A stretch of DNA of 40,030 nt from Methanothrix sp. (GCF_024518575.1 NZ_JANIHG010000012.1:1-40030), one strand, 5' to 3'; positions 17,840 to 28,129 are shown, counted from the first letter of the stretch. The notes: generated by a model from the letters alone, not told the origin. Program-made: numbers and translations.

Positions 17840-18994
17840 GTGATCCTATTGGATATAGAGGATACGCTTCTTATGATACCAGGCCCCGTCAAGGTCGCTC
17901 CGCGGGTGCTTCGCGCGATGTCAAAGCCGATGATAAGCCACAGGAGCCCGGAGTTCGGCAGGATATATGACGACTGCAGAGAGCTCCTCCAGGAGTTCTT
18001 CGAGACAAAGAACGAGATCGTGGTCATGAGCGGGTCCGGCACGTGCGGGATGGACGCTGCTGTTGGCGGGCTGATAGGCAGGGAAGACAAAATACTCACG
18101 ATAACCAACGGAAAGTTCGGCGAGCGGTTCACGGAGATAGGCAACAGGTACGGCAGAGCGATATCAGTTGATTTCGAGTGGGGGATGCCATTCGACCTCG
18201 AGCGCGTGGAGGCTGCACTGGAGGATGGAGTGAAGGCCGTGGCCATGGTCCACAACGAGACATCCGTGGGCATAATAAATCCTGCCAGGGAGGTAGGCAG
18301 GCTTGCGAGAAAGCACGACGCCATATTCATAGTGGACGGCATATCCTCAATCGGCGGGAACGAGTTCAGGACCGATGAGTGGGGCATTGACATAGCAATA
18401 ACCGGCTCCCAGAAGTGCCTTGCTGTGCCTCCAGGGCTGGCGATAGTATCGGTGAGCGAGCGCGCGGAGGAGGCTCTCAATGAGACATCAGGGAGCTATT
18501 ATGCTGATCTGAGGGCGCATCTGAAGAGCGCGAGGAAGAAGCCAACACAGACGCCATTCACGCCCGCGGTTCCACTCTTCTACGCACTCCAGGAGGCCCT
18601 GCACATGGCGAAGGAGGAGGGCTTCGAGGCCAGAAGGGCGCGCATAGCCAGGCTCGCTGAGGCTGTCAGGGCAGCCGCATCAGCGCTGAATATAGAGCTC
18701 TTCCCTGTCCTGAACGAGTACTCCAGCTACTCGAACACAGTCACAGCGATGAGGGTCCCGCCGATGATCAATGATGAGAAGCTCAGGGGCGGCATGAAAA
18801 AGCAGGGTGTTGTCGTTTCAGGCGGCCAGGAGCGGCTCAAGGGGAAGATCTTCAGGATAGGCACAATGGGCGTCTGCTCTGAGGGGGATGTGCTGAGAAC
18901 CATACAGGCTTTAGAGCTTGTTCTCGCAAAAGAGGGCGTGATCAAAGCGCCAGGTGAGGGGGTCGCGGCTGCCTCAAAGGTGCTCGACAGATGA
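17840..18994 (+). CDS. Class V aminotransferase, alanine/serine-glyoxylate family
   Basis: 384-residue PLP enzyme. LLMIPGPVKVAPRVLRAMSKP and ISHRSPEFGRIY are the start of this fold-type I family; GSGTCGMDA binds the cofactor phosphate, the HNETSVG and IVDGISSIGG blocks surround PLP, and the Schiff-base Lys is in GSQKCLAVPPG (Lys192). The C-terminus has the substrate-arginine block KGKIFRIGTMG. Substrate is not readable: alanine, serine or aspartate with glyoxylate or pyruvate are typical. Since serA is nearby and no other serC-like gene is seen, phosphoserine synthesis is possible but unproven. Start is GTG 17840; ATG 17873 would remove part of the N-terminal strand. Confidence 0.88.
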   Translation: MILLDIEDTLLMIPGPVKVAPRVLRAMSKPMISHRSPEFGRIYDDCRELLQEFFETKNEIVVMSGSGTCGMDAAVGGLIGREDKILTITNGKFGERFTEIGNRYGRAISVDFEWGMPFDLERVEAALEDGVKAVAMVHNETSVGIINPAREVGRLARKHDAIFIVDGISSIGGNEFRTDEWGIDIAITGSQKCLAVPPGLAIVSVSERAEEALNETSGSYYADLRAHLKSARKKPTQTPFTPAVPLFYALQEALHMAKEEGFEARRARIARLAEAVRAAASALNIELFPVLNEYSSYSNTVTAMRVPPMINDEKLRGGMKKQGVVVSGGQERLKGKIFRIGTMGVCSEGDVLRTIQALELVLAKEGVIKAPGEGVAAASKVLDR

Positions 18995-19178
18995 GACCCC
19001 TGGAATTAGATCTACCAACGGCATGAGATACACCATCGAATCGCTGATTAGGGCGCGCTGCATACGTCAATTCACAAGCCAAGCAGAGGTCTGTGAGCCG
19101 GTATATCTGTCCATGCCATGTGGCATGGAGAAGTGCCCTCAGGGGCAAACATCTGGAGCCTGAGTCTGGGATCGCAAG

Positions 19179-19541
19179 GTGGTTGATGTGCGGAAGACAG
19201 GAGCGGACAGATTTCTTGATTCGATGGATGCCAGCATTAGCAGCACGTTCAGGTCGCTTGCATCCGGTATCCTGGGGAACGGAGCGCTATCTGCGAGGGA
19301 GAAGGCACTGATAGCTCTGGCATGCTCTGTGGCGATAAGATGTGAGGACTGCACCAGAAGGCACATGGAGCAGGCAAGAGCGCTCGGCGCGAGCAGGGAG
19401 GAGATGCTCGAGGCAGCAGCTGTTGCATCGCTCATACGCATGGGCTCCGGCCTGAATACTGCTGCACTCATTCTGGAGGAGCTGGATGATGCAGCTGCAG
19501 CAGAGAGGTCACCTGATATCAACCGGAGGCGAGAGATCTGA
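19179..19541 (+). CDS. AhpD-like / carboxymuconolactone decarboxylase family protein
   Basis: 120-residue all-helical protein with the AhpD motif: REKALIALACSVAIRCEDCTRRHMEQA, giving the redox pair Cys55 and Cys58 and His62. Family members reduce peroxiredoxin-like partners or act as disulfide reductases. GASREEMLEAAAVASLIRMGSG is the second family helix. It starts at GTG 19179. The last 20 residues (DDAAAAERSPDINRRREI) look disordered. No peroxidase partner lies next to it. Confidence 0.85.
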   Translation: MVDVRKTGADRFLDSMDASISSTFRSLASGILGNGALSAREKALIALACSVAIRCEDCTRRHMEQARALGASREEMLEAAAVASLIRMGSGLNTAALILEELDDAAAAERSPDINRRREI

Positions 19542-19636
19542 ACAGCACATCCCACACAGGGGTTTCATCGATTGAAGCGCGGAAGCACCTCATGCTTGTG
19601 ATCAGAGGTCCACTCAGTTCTTTCTCTGCATAGTAT

Positions 19637-19652
19637 ACCGATATATTTATCT
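19637..19652 (+). promoter_or_regulatory. Promoter of tRNA-Leu
   Basis: ACCGATATATTTATCT contains an A/T box ATATATTTAT centred about 30 bases before the tRNA 5-prime end, the normal distance for an archaeal TATA box. Confidence 0.55.
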
Positions 19653-19675
19653 TCAAAAGAAAAACGTGGGACCGT

Positions 19676-19759
19676 GCGGGGTTTGCCAAGCTGGCCAAAG
19701 GCGCGGGACTTAAGATCCCGTCTCGCAGGAGTTCACGGGTTCGAATCCCGTACCCCGCA
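19676..19759 (+). tRNA. tRNA-Leu (anticodon UAA)
   Basis: Acceptor arms GCGGGGT and ACCCCGC pair fully. The anticodon stem GGGAC/ATCCC carries loop CTTAAGA, giving anticodon TAA. A long variable arm follows (GTCTCGCAGGAGTTC), as expected for leucine, then the T arm ACGGG-TTCGAAT-CCCGT. Discriminator base A at 19759; CCA is not encoded. No intron. Confidence 0.96.
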
Positions 19760-20034
19760 TCCGGACAGATCTCACCTTTTGTGATCTCCAGACGCTCTCA
19801 AAATGTGGTTTTCTTGGCCGTGGTGTTGAATCGCTGAACGACCTCATGGATGAACCATAATCAGGCAAATCGAGCATGATCCGGCAGCGAATTTCAATTA
19901 TACGAGCACATGATCAGCTGCGAACATCTGCGTTTCCATATGTATGGCTTCATTCGCCGATGACAGGGCATCTCCTCCTTTGAGTAGCAACTCACGCATT
20001 AAGTATATGAAGAACTTGCGCTCTCCTCCAGATC

Positions 20035-21993
20035 ATGATCAGGCTTTGGGTCATCTCTGCATTGGTTATTCTCCTGGCGACATCTACAGGCACATCAAGA
20101 AACTACATAGTCGATGACGATGGGTTTGCGGATTCGGAGAGCATAGGCGGCGCTGTAAAGGCCGCCTCTGATGGCGATATAATTTACGTAAAGCCCGGTG
20201 TATACAGCGAGGAGGTTCTGGTGGACAAAACGCTGACAATAAAGCCGCTTCTCGGAGAGAGGGGAGAGTGTGTTCTGAAGGCTGACGGCGGTTCCGTTGG
20301 AATGAAGATCACTGCCGATGGATGCACAGTGGAGGGGCTCACCATCACCGGATTCGCTGAGGCTGGAATCCTGCTCACCTCGAGGGGGAACAGCGTGAAG
20401 GGCAACACCTTCCGCGAGAACCGCGCTGGTATCATAATCGAGGGCGGAGAATCCAACCGAATAGAGAACAACATGGTTGATGTCTCTACCGGAGGGATAG
20501 TCCTTTACAGAGGCGCAAGAAGCAACAGTGTGATTGGAAATGAGATCAGCAGATGCAACTACTCGATAATCGCAAAGGAGGCGTATTACAACATCATCGA
20601 GAGGAACAACATGAGCAGCGCAGGGGAGGGGCTGCATCTGATTAACGCAACTGATACTCAGGCAACCATGAACATGATCTCAAATGCACTCAGCGGCATC
20701 GTGATCGAGGGATCGAGCAGGATCACGCTATCCGGATGTCTTTTGAATAATACCGGAACAGCGATTGCTCTCGGCGCGACGGGCAGCAGCAGTCTGATCA
20801 ATAACAGTATATCATCATCAAATGATGGCATTGTTCTTGTCGGAGCGCGCTCATGTCTCCTGGAGAGGAATTCGATCGAGAAAGTGACGACCGGTCTGAT
20901 GGTGGTCGATTCATTCAACAACACCATCAGAGATAATGATATAAGAGACGCCGAGCTGGGGCTCTTCGTCGAAGGCAGCACAATGGAGGGGTATTCCAAC
21001 AGCATATCAGATACCAACCTCATAGATGGCATGCCTGTGGTATACATATTCAACCAGAGTGGAATCGGGATAACGGATCGCGAAGCGGCACACATGACAG
21101 TGGCATACTGCGACAGGTGTGACATCTCAAGAAACAGGGTAGCACATGATGCGCTCTTCCTCTACGGGATCACAAACAGCACAGTAGAGGGGAATACTCT
21201 CACAGGCTCATACGGCGGGATCCGGCTTATCGATTCGACAAATAACACCTTGAGGAACAACACAGCTGTGGGTACGAGGTACACCGGAATGTTCCTGCGC
21301 GGCACGGCGTACAATCTGGTTCAGAACAACAGTTTGAATGAGAACGGGAACAACGGCCTGGCTCTGATTCTCTCCTACAGAAACTCGATAGCAGGGAATT
21401 TCATAACGAACAATACCGAGTACGGGATAAGGTCGAACTACTCGGAGGAGAACGAGATCTCCGGCAACAGAATCTCAGGAAACAAGAAGGCAGGCGTATG
21501 GTTTGACAACAGCAACAGAAGCAGCATCTACGAGAACAACATCACCAATAACGCGATTGGCATACTGATGACGAACTCGTACAAGAACAGGATCTACCAT
21601 AACAACCTCATCGACAACGAGGAGCAGGCATCTGATGATTTCGGCAACTCCTGGGACATGGGGCCTGAGGAGGGCGGAAACCACTGGAGCGACCACAGAT
21701 GCACAGGCCGGCCGTGCACAGGGTTCGCGAAGCTCATAAGCTCGACTGCGATCGACCGGTACCCCTTTGGAGAGATCAGCGGCTGGACGCTGCCCAGAGA
21801 GGTGCCCAGCAACGTATCCGCAACAAACATATCTTCAGCCAATACTAGCATCGACAGCACACCATCTCCCAGGAGTCTCGCATATGCTGTGAGCAACCGG
21901 ACCGGCACATCTTACAGGAGCGGGCTTGCACTCCTCGAGGCCGCTCAGAGGCTGAGAGGAGAGGCATCAACAGAGAGCACCGGCACATCCTGA
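20035..21993 (+). CDS. Secreted right-handed beta-helix (NosD/CASH-type) protein
   Basis: 652 residues with a signal peptide (MIRLWVISALVILLATSTG). YIVDDDGFADSESIGGAVKA followed by YVKPGVYSEEVLVDKTLTI is the usual entry to PbH1/CASH parallel beta-helix domains. About twenty rungs of the N-N-x-I/L type follow (NRIENNMV, NTLRNNTA, NSIAGNFITNN). After residue 560 the protein becomes Ser/Thr-rich and ends without a membrane anchor. Many NxS/T sequons fit an outside location. Such proteins are common in the envelope of methanogens and may bind or cleave polysaccharide; no catalytic residues can be assigned. It stands alone and has a strong hairpin after its stop. Confidence 0.85.
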   Translation: MIRLWVISALVILLATSTGTSRNYIVDDDGFADSESIGGAVKAASDGDIIYVKPGVYSEEVLVDKTLTIKPLLGERGECVLKADGGSVGMKITADGCTVEGLTITGFAEAGILLTSRGNSVKGNTFRENRAGIIIEGGESNRIENNMVDVSTGGIVLYRGARSNSVIGNEISRCNYSIIAKEAYYNIIERNNMSSAGEGLHLINATDTQATMNMISNALSGIVIEGSSRITLSGCLLNNTGTAIALGATGSSSLINNSISSSNDGIVLVGARSCLLERNSIEKVTTGLMVVDSFNNTIRDNDIRDAELGLFVEGSTMEGYSNSISDTNLIDGMPVVYIFNQSGIGITDREAAHMTVAYCDRCDISRNRVAHDALFLYGITNSTVEGNTLTGSYGGIRLIDSTNNTLRNNTAVGTRYTGMFLRGTAYNLVQNNSLNENGNNGLALILSYRNSIAGNFITNNTEYGIRSNYSEENEISGNRISGNKKAGVWFDNSNRSSIYENNITNNAIGILMTNSYKNRIYHNNLIDNEEQASDDFGNSWDMGPEEGGNHWSDHRCTGRPCTGFAKLISSTAIDRYPFGEISGWTLPREVPSNVSATNISSANTSIDSTPSPRSLAYAVSNRTGTSYRSGLALLEAAQRLRGEASTESTGTS

Positions 21994-21998
21994 GAGGA

Positions 21999-22031
21999 GA
22001 TCCGCGGGCGCTCATCCGCCTCCCGCGGATC
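21999..22031 (+). terminator. Strong hairpin after the beta-helix gene
   Basis: GATCCGCGGG and CCCGCGGATC form a perfect 10-base-pair stem with a 13-base loop, six bases after the stop, followed by GTTTAG. A transcript end is the simplest reading. Confidence 0.55.
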
Positions 22032-22297
22032 GTTTAGATGCGATCTCTGATGGGAGCTCCAGGTGGATTGCTGCCCCGGACAAGGCGTAGCAATGCACCT
22101 CACACTGCAGACCTCACCAGAAAGACAGACCGGATGTGGCCATACGCCTCTGATCTGAATCCAGGATCTGCGGTCCCTCCGGCCCTGAGGGGATGGAAAG
22201 CTTATTCGATTTCTCATAGTGCCATCTCTGCTCTCCAATGATTCTCTGCTGCGAAAACGTATTTACTTTCGCAGCTGAATCTCACTGGGGTGATCGA
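22032..22297 (+). promoter_or_regulatory. Upstream region of the aconitase-family gene
   Basis: No gene is visible here. CGAAAAC followed by GTATTTAC (22251-22265) looks like BRE plus TATA, which would put a transcript start near 22287, and GGGGTGATC (22287-22295) is a near-perfect ribosome-binding site. Both support the CTG start at 22298 rather than the in-frame ATG at 22238, which lies upstream of this promoter. Confidence 0.4.
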
Positions 22298-23536
22298 CTG
22301 CCGACAATAAGCGAGAAGATCCTCAGCAGGGCATCGGGAACAGAGGCAGAGGCAGGAGATATAGTCGATGCCGCGATAGACTATGCGATGTCGCACGATG
22401 GCACAAGCGTTCTTGCCATAAAGGCATTCAGGGAGATGGGGTCTGAGAAGGTCTGGGATCCAGGCAGGATAGTGATACCCTTCGATCACATCGTGCCCGC
22501 GAACAATGAAACAGCCGCGACGCTTCAGGCAGAGGTGAGGAGCTGGGCGAGAGCCCAGGGGATCGAGAACTTCTACGACTGTGGCCACGGCATATGCCAC
22601 CAGGTCTTCTGCGAGATGGGCTTCGCTCTTCCCGGGGCGTTAGTCGTGGGCGCTGACTCCCATTCGTGCACCTACGGCGCCCTGGGTGCATTCGGAACAG
22701 GGGTGGGCGCAACGGACATGGCCGAGATCTACTCGCGGGGCAGGCTCTGGTTCAGGGTGCCTGAGACGATATGCATGCGCCTTGACGGCACGCCGGGCGA
22801 TATGGTATCTGCAAAAGATCTCGCGCTCTTTGTGGTCAAGGAGATGGGTGCGGACGGCGCCAACTACATGGCCGTGGAGTTCGTCGGCGAAGCTGTGGAG
22901 AGGCTGAGCGTATCAGGCAGGATGACTCTGTGTAACATGGGTGTTGAGATGGGGGCAAAGGCCGCGATCGTCCCACCGGATGCGAGCGTCGATGCATACC
23001 TGGAGAGAAGAGCCAGGCGTCCATACACACACATCCACTCTGACCCGGGGTCGTACTTCAGGGAGATCGAGTACGATGTGAGCGATCTCCCTCCAATGGT
23101 CGCAGCCCCATACCGCGTTGACAACGTCCATCCCGTCGCAGATCTAGCCGGAACCGAGGTGGACCAGGTCTTCATAGGCACATGCACAAACGGCAGGCTC
23201 GAGGATCTGGAGGTCGCAGCCCGGATCATGAAAAACAGGAGTGTGAAGGTCAGGACTCTTGTGATCCCTGCCTCGAGGGAGGTATACCTCGCTGCTCTCA
23301 GATCAGGGGTCATGGAGACGCTTGTCGAGGCGGGCGCGATGATCGGGCCTCCAGGATGCGGTCCGTGCCTTGGAGCGCACATGGGAGTTCTGGGAGATGG
23401 GGAAGTCTGTCTGTCAACATCCAACAGAAACTTCCCTGGAAGGATGGGCAGAAACGGAAGGGTCTACCTGGCGTCGCCTGCAACCGCTGCAGCCACAGCG
23501 ATCACAGGGAAGATCACAGATCCAAGGGAGCTATGA
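22298..23536 (+). CDS. leuC: 3-isopropylmalate dehydratase / homoaconitase large subunit
   Basis: An aconitase-superfamily subunit that dehydrates and rehydrates isopropylmalate (leucine) or homocitrate (coenzyme B pathway). Fe-S ligands are in [13 protein letters not shown] and [28 protein letters not shown] and [12 protein letters not shown] are family blocks. The family begins at TISEKILSR; the codon just before PTISEK is CTG 22298, with GGGGTGATC three bases upstream, giving 412 residues, close to the usual 418-420. A longer ATG start at 22238 would add 20 unrelated residues. LeuC and AksD cannot be told apart by eye; a YLRT small subunit is at 33906-34391. It overlaps the next gene by ATGA. 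Confidence 0.88.
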   Translation: MPTISEKILSRASGTEAEAGDIVDAAIDYAMSHDGTSVLAIKAFREMGSEKVWDPGRIVIPFDHIVPANNETAATLQAEVRSWARAQGIENFYDCGHGICHQVFCEMGFALPGALVVGADSHSCTYGALGAFGTGVGATDMAEIYSRGRLWFRVPETICMRLDGTPGDMVSAKDLALFVVKEMGADGANYMAVEFVGEAVERLSVSGRMTLCNMGVEMGAKAAIVPPDASVDAYLERRARRPYTHIHSDPGSYFREIEYDVSDLPPMVAAPYRVDNVHPVADLAGTEVDQVFIGTCTNGRLEDLEVAARIMKNRSVKVRTLVIPASREVYLAALRSGVMETLVEAGAMIGPPGCGPCLGAHMGVLGDGEVCLSTSNRNFPGRMGRNGRVYLASPATAAATAITGKITDPREL

Positions 23537-24174
23537 GGTTCGACCTCCACATCCACTCCAGGTACTCCGATGGCAGGGCGAGCATTGAGGAGATCCTGAG
23601 GGTCGCGAGGAGAAAGGGGCTCGATGGGATCGCCGTGACCGATCACAACACACTCGATGGCTCGAGGGCTGCGCTCAGGATCAGCAGGTCGAGATATAAG
23701 GAGATGATCGCCGTAAGGGGTGTTGAAATTGATACCTCTGAGGGCCATCTGATAGTACTAGGTGTTGATGAGATGCCCAGGCCTGGACGCACACCAGAGG
23801 AGACGATCGAGGAGGCGCACGATCTCGGGGGGATAGCAGTCCTGCCGCATCCCTACCATCTCTTCAGGCACTCCATAGGAAGGATACCGCCCGTGGATGC
23901 TGTGGAGGTCTGCAACTCAAAGTACATCCTGGGAATATCGAATCTGAGAGCAAGGCTTGAGGCCAGAAGAAGGTGCATACCGATGGTTGCGGGCAGTGAC
24001 GCCCATCTCGCAGAGACGGTCGGTCTGGGCGTCACGATCCTGAATGCATCGAACGAGGATGATGTGCTGGAGGAGATAAGAAAGAACAGAGCGAAGATAG
24101 ATTGCTGCAGAACTCCATTAGGGATTGTGGCAAAGCGGATTGCAAAGAAGATCTACAGAAAGGTCAGACAGTAA
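23533..24174 (+). CDS. PHP-domain metal-dependent phosphoesterase
   Basis: 213 residues starting [23 protein letters not shown] metal-binding motifs are all present: [42 protein letters not shown] and [11 protein letters not shown]. Stand-alone PHP proteins of this size (YciV/TrpH type) remove 3-prime phosphates from nucleoside bisphosphates or degrade short RNA; the exact substrate here is inferred only. The ATG overlaps the stop of the dehydratase gene (ATGA), so the two are translated together, although no metabolic link is obvious. The tail ([13 protein letters not shown]) is strongly basic. Confidence 0.88.
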   Translation: MRFDLHIHSRYSDGRASIEEILRVARRKGLDGIAVTDHNTLDGSRAALRISRSRYKEMIAVRGVEIDTSEGHLIVLGVDEMPRPGRTPEETIEEAHDLGGIAVLPHPYHLFRHSIGRIPPVDAVEVCNSKYILGISNLRARLEARRRCIPMVAGSDAHLAETVGLGVTILNASNEDDVLEEIRKNRAKIDCCRTPLGIVAKRIAKKIYRKVRQ

Positions 24175-24307
24175 GTGCGTGCAGATGAACTGCCAGCAGT
24201 GAAATGTCTGGCCATATTCCTCTGGCGAAGCGGCGCTTCAAGCAACAACTGCATTAAACTTTCTGCTGAGCACCTCAGAGCAGGCATGTGATAATTTAGT
24301 AATCCCG

Positions 24308-24772
24308 CTAGACCAGCACCCTGCCATGCGTGTCGATCTTCCCCTCAGCGATGCGGGTGGAGCTGATCCTTATGTTGTCCTCTGCCATCTTGTACTCGAT
24401 CTGCACTATCTTCAAGGGCTTCAGACCGTTCTCGCGCCTTATCTCGTTTATCCTGTATGCTGTAGGCGCGGTCTCAGGGGACACGACGATGTAATCGTAA
24501 TCCTTCTCTATGGCTGATCCGAAGACGTCGCTGATCTTCTCCACCTCGAATCTCTCCACGCCGAGCTTCTCCCTCAGAACCCTCCGGAGGTTTTTGAGCC
24601 TGGTGTCGAAGTCCCTGACAGGCCTCTTCCTCTGGCTCCTCGCCATCTCATCTGATGTGAGGGCTATCACCACAGTCCCATCCTCTCCGGCAACCTCGAA
24701 CGCTTTTTTCAGGAGAGCGAGATGGCCATCGTGAATCGGGTCAAATGTTCCACCTACGGCAACTCTGGCCAT
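24308..24772 (-). CDS. coaD: Phosphopantetheine adenylyltransferase, archaeal type
   Basis: Transfers AMP from ATP to 4-phosphopantetheine, the penultimate step of coenzyme A synthesis. The nucleotidyltransferase motif GGTFDPIHDGH is at 7-17, and the ISSTRI motif is near the C-terminus. VSPETAPTAYRINEIRRENG is typical of the archaeal/eukaryotic PPAT group. From ATG 24772 it is 154 residues, the family length; an open extension to 24883 overlaps ribL and is not expected. It directly follows ribL, so the two adenylyltransferases probably share a transcript. Confidence 0.93.
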   Translation of the reverse strand: MARVAVGGTFDPIHDGHLALLKKAFEVAGEDGTVVIALTSDEMARSQRKRPVRDFDTRLKNLRRVLREKLGVERFEVEKISDVFGSAIEKDYDYIVVSPETAPTAYRINEIRRENGLKPLKIVQIEYKMAEDNIRISSTRIAEGKIDTHGRVLV

Positions 24773-24825
24773 ACGTGCGCCAGAAGGAAGCGATCGGTAT
24801 AAGTAACTACCGCTTGCGCAATTCG

Positions 24826-25245
24826 TCAACATCTTTCCTTGAGGATCTTCTCCACGATCTGCCTGGAGCTGCAGAGCTCGCATGGTTCCATCTCAGATAT
24901 CCTCACGACCCTCGCCTGTAAGCCCCTCCTTTTGAGCTCTCCCTGAAGCCAGCTCTCGTCCATGTACTGGTCGTATCCCAGTGTGATTATATCCGGTCTC
25001 AGCTCCCTGACCGGCTCGAAGATGTCTGTCCTGCTTCCCAGAACAGCCATATCAACCACCTTCAGAGCTGAAACCATCCGGAGCCTCTGATCCTCGGGGA
25101 TGACAGGCTTTGGTTTGTGCCTCACATTGATGTCTCTTGCAACAACTACCACGAGCTCGTCTCCGAGAGCTCTTGAGCGCTCGAGGTAGAGAAGATGTCC
25201 TGGATGGAGTATATCGAAGGTGCCGGTCGCCATCACTCTTGTCAT
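24826..25245 (-). CDS. ribL: FAD synthetase RibL (FMN adenylyltransferase)
   Basis: Archaeal RibL makes FAD from FMN and, unusually, CTP or ATP. The 139-residue protein has the nucleotidyltransferase motif GTFDILHPGH (8-17), and the C-terminal cysteines known from RibL are present (CELC, Cys122 and Cys125, plus the final Cys139), which in Methanocaldococcus are linked to redox sensitivity. GYDQYMDESWL is another family block. Start ATG 25245. It lies between coaD and the JAMM protease gene, all on the minus strand. Confidence 0.92.
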   Translation of the reverse strand: MTRVMATGTFDILHPGHLLYLERSRALGDELVVVVARDINVRHKPKPVIPEDQRLRMVSALKVVDMAVLGSRTDIFEPVRELRPDIITLGYDQYMDESWLQGELKRRGLQARVVRISEMEPCELCSSRQIVEKILKERC

Positions 25246-25303
25246 AATACCTCCCTGTGCATGGCGCAGAAACTCTGATCTGCAGCACGATGCTTCTGAT
25301 GCC

Positions 25304-25678
25304 TCACTCCTCTATCACCATAAGATCTCTCCTCCTTCCAGAAGGGTCGTAGCATCTCCAGCTCCTTTCATCAAACGGTGGATATGCGATTATGTGGTAG
25401 CTTCCAGTGCGGGAGAAGAACTCCAGGTCCTCCTTGGAGGGAACGGGATTCGGCACCGGATGGCTGTGGCATGACCCGACAATCGGCATGCTCGGCAGCA
25501 TGTACATCGGGATCCAGGCCATCCATTCAGAGGACTCTGTCCCGGGAAGGATCAGTATCTCGGATATCACTCCATCGCTCGAATGCAGCAATCCCGCAAA
25601 CTCCCGCGGCATCGTTGATCTGCTTGCCTCCAGTATGAACTCCAGAGCTTCCCTTGCTATCCCCTTAACCCTGTACAT
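25304..25678 (-). CDS. JAMM/MPN metalloprotease-like protein
   Basis: 124 residues with a perfect JAMM zinc site: Glu26, then HSHPVPNPVPSKED (His71, His73, Ser81, Asp84) with the standard spacing. Stand-alone archaeal JAMM proteins of this size remove ubiquitin-like SAMP modifiers (HvJAMM1 type) or act in sulfur-carrier processing. No SAMP or E1 gene is adjacent. The start overlaps the 3-prime end of birA by 22 bases, so it is probably co-transcribed with pycA and birA. Cytoplasmic; no signal peptide. Confidence 0.88.
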   Translation of the reverse strand: MYRVKGIAREALEFILEASRSTMPREFAGLLHSSDGVISEILILPGTESSEWMAWIPMYMLPSMPIVGSCHSHPVPNPVPSKEDLEFFSRTGSYHIIAYPPFDERSWRCYDPSGRRRDLMVIEE

Positions 25679-26658
25679 ATATTTGACCTCTGATCCAGGC
25701 GCCTCTGCTCAGCAGACCTGAGATGGATGCAGTCTCCCGCCAGAATCCTCACCCGCTCCCCATCGTCTCTCCTCAAAATCAGGGCGCCATCTGGCTCCAG
25801 CGACTCCGCAAGGCCGGTCACATCACCGAACCCCTGGACCCTTACCCGCCGGTTGATCGTATCAGAGAGCTTCGCCCACTCCTGGTACAGTTCACCAGAT
25901 TCCAGCAGCGCCCGCATCTCCTCAAGCACTCTTGTGATGAGCTCTCCCCGTGAGATCTCCCTCTTAAGCTCCGCAGATATTGTGGTCGCGTTCCATTCCT
26001 CCGGGAGGGCTGAAGCGCTCATGTTCGCGTTTATTCCGATCCCCGTGATCACATAATTTATGACATCAAGCTCCGCCGATATCTCCGTCAGTATCCCGCA
26101 GATCTTTCTTCCATTCACCAGCACATCGTTGGGCCATTTTATTCTTGCATCCAGAGCATAGAGGTCCCTGAGGGATCTGCAGACAGCGACAGATGCCGCC
26201 ATCGTGCACCTGAACGCCTCCGAGGGAGGGACCCTCGGCTTCAGGATTATGCTCATCCATATGCCCCCAGGAGGAGAGAACCATTCCCTTCCGAGCCGTC
26301 CCCGGCCTGCAGTCTGGACCTCGGCGATCACGACGGTCCAGCTCTGGGATTCGCTTGCTATCTGCCTGGCGAACTCGTTTGTCGATCCGATGCTCTCCAG
26401 CATTATGAGCCTGCTGCAGATTCCCTCAGGGATCTGCAGCGGCTCAGGGCCGAGGAGCCTGTAGCCGAGCCTGGTGGAGGCCTCTATCCTGTAGCCCATC
26501 GCGCGAAGGTGCATGATGTGCTTCCATACAGCTGCACGGCTCATCCCCAGAGCATCCCCGAGCTCTCTTCCCGAGACCCAGTCTCCGGATGCAGCCCTGA
26601 GCCTGCGTATTATGCTGCCGGAGATCTCCTCAGCTCTTCGCCTCTCCTTCATCCTCAT
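25657..26658 (-). CDS. birA: Biotin-protein ligase with N-terminal DNA-binding domain
   Basis: Attaches biotin to carboxylase carrier domains and, in versions with a helix-turn-helix, can repress biotin genes. The wHTH is at about 10-55 ([35 protein letters not shown]). The ligase domain shows [29 protein letters not shown] and GIGINANMS, followed by a C-terminal SH3-like domain ([18 protein letters not shown]). I start at ATG 26658 (333 residues); ATG 26652 is close by, and the open frame runs to 26730. It overlaps the end of pycA by about 29 bases, matching its role in biotinylating that enzyme complex. Confidence 0.92.
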   Translation of the reverse strand: MRMKERRRAEEISGSIIRRLRAASGDWVSGRELGDALGMSRAAVWKHIMHLRAMGYRIEASTRLGYRLLGPEPLQIPEGICSRLIMLESIGSTNEFARQIASESQSWTVVIAEVQTAGRGRLGREWFSPPGGIWMSIILKPRVPPSEAFRCTMAASVAVCRSLRDLYALDARIKWPNDVLVNGRKICGILTEISAELDVINYVITGIGINANMSASALPEEWNATTISAELKREISRGELITRVLEEMRALLESGELYQEWAKLSDTINRRVRVQGFGDVTGLAESLEPDGALILRRDDGERVRILAGDCIHLRSAEQRRLDQRSNICTGLRG

Positions 26659-28129
26659 CAGATCTGTATAGAGAGAGGTACGCACCCACAGCAGCAGAGA
26701 CAGCGGCGATCTTTCTCGTGTCTGCACCAAGCGCAGAGGCCAGGCTCTCGCGCTTCTCCTTCTCCTCGGCCACTATCCTCTTCACATCATCCAGGATGTT
26801 CTCCTCCCTGATGAAGTGCGTGTTGATATCTCCTCGCCTGAACCGCTCGTTTCTCAGAACAGCCTTGTGGAACGGTATGTTCGTCGTGACTCCCACTATT
26901 ATGTACTCGTAGAGAGCCCTCTCCATCCTGGCTATAGCCTCGTTTCTGTCCCTTCCATGCGCCACAAGCTTTGAGATCAGCGAGTCGTAGTACGGCGGGA
27001 TGACATAGCCAGTGTAGACGCCGCTGTCAACCCTGATTCCGGGCCCTCCGGGGCTCCTGTACCTCTTGAGCCTCCCTGGAGATGGAGCGAAATCGTTCAT
27101 GGGGTCCTCTGCGTTTATCCTGCACTCTATCGCCCATCCCCGTATCTCTATCTCGTTCTGGCTGAAGCTCAGATCCTCGCCTGCCGCCACAGAGATCTGC
27201 TCCTTTGCGAGATCTATGCCTGTTATCATCTCTGTTATCGGGTGCTCCACCTGGAGCCTGGTGTTCATCTCCAGGAAGTAGAACTCCCCATGAGAATACA
27301 TGAACTCCACGGTCCCCGCGCTCCTGTAGCGTATGGCCTTCGCAGCCCTCACTGCTATCTCTCCCATCTTCTTCCTGAGCTCCGGGGTCATTATTGGGGA
27401 TGGAGCTTCCTCGATCAGCTTCTGGTGGCGTCTCTGGATCGAGCACTCCCTCTCCGAGACGTAGACCGTTCTCCCCCTGTTATCCGCCATTATCTGGAAC
27501 TCTATATGCCTCGGCTCTGTCAGATACTTCTCCAAATAGACTGTTCCGTCGCCGAACGCTGAGGTAGCTATCGACTGTGCCGATGCCACGGCGGGTGCAA
27601 GATCCTCAGGCCTGTCGACGATCTTCATGCCTATCCCACCGCCTCCAGCTGCTGGCTTTATTATGACAGGATATCCGATTCGCTCCGCGACATCAGCTAT
27701 CTCCTCCGGGTCGGATATGCCACGCTCTGTGCCCGGCACTATCGGCACCCCTGCATTTTTCATCAGCTGCCTGGCGGTTATCTTCGAGCCCATAGCATCG
27801 ATTGAGCTGCTGGACGGCCCTATGAACACAATCCCGTTTTCCTCGCAAAGCTTTGCAAAAGCCGGGTTCTCCGCCAGAAAACCGTACCCGGGATGTATCG
27901 CCTCAGCTCCGGTCTGGAGCGCTGCCTTTACAATATTATCCATGTTGAGATAGCTCTCCGATGATGGAGACGGCCCGATGTAGACGGCCTCGTCAGCGTA
28001 CTTTGCGAAGAGCGCGTTCTTGTCCGCATCCGAATACACTGCAACGCTCAGGATGCCGAGCTCCCTGCAGGCCCTCATTATACGGATTGCAATCTCCCCA
28101 CGGTTTGCGACCAGGATCTTCTTGAACAT
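26630..28129 (-). CDS. pycA: Pyruvate carboxylase subunit A (biotin carboxylase)
   Basis: ATP-dependent carboxylation of biotin, used to make oxaloacetate from pyruvate in methanogens. [20 protein letters not shown] opens the biotin carboxylase N domain; [11 protein letters not shown] is the ATP-grasp glycine loop; [20 protein letters not shown] holds the catalytic EMN and R-Q-EH residues. The family start is ATG 28129 (499 residues, normal); the 24-residue extension to 28201 is not used. The C-terminal 30 residues are variable, with a hydrophobic [14 protein letters not shown]. birA overlaps its 3-prime end, but the biotin-carrier subunit pycB is not in the window. It could also serve an acyl-CoA carboxylase. 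Confidence 0.93.
   Translation of the reverse strand: MFKKILVANRGEIAIRIMRACRELGILSVAVYSDADKNALFAKYADEAVYIGPSPSSESYLNMDNIVKAALQTGAEAIHPGYGFLAENPAFAKLCEENGIVFIGPSSSSIDAMGSKITARQLMKNAGVPIVPGTERGISDPEEIADVAERIGYPVIIKPAAGGGGIGMKIVDRPEDLAPAVASAQSIATSAFGDGTVYLEKYLTEPRHIEFQIMADNRGRTVYVSERECSIQRRHQKLIEEAPSPIMTPELRKKMGEIAVRAAKAIRYRSAGTVEFMYSHGEFYFLEMNTRLQVEHPITEMITGIDLAKEQISVAAGEDLSFSQNEIEIRGWAIECRINAEDPMNDFAPSPGRLKRYRSPGGPGIRVDSGVYTGYVIPPYYDSLISKLVAHGRDRNEAIARMERALYEYIIVGVTTNIPFHKAVLRNERFRRGDINTHFIREENILDDVKRIVAEEKEKRESLASALGADTRKIAAVSAAVGAYLSLYRSDEDEGEAKS

Noticed and set aside
23182-23532. 117-residue extension ahead of the PHP protein
   Set aside because: It is the shadow frame of the dehydratase gene; the PHP family begins at MRFDLHIH (23533).
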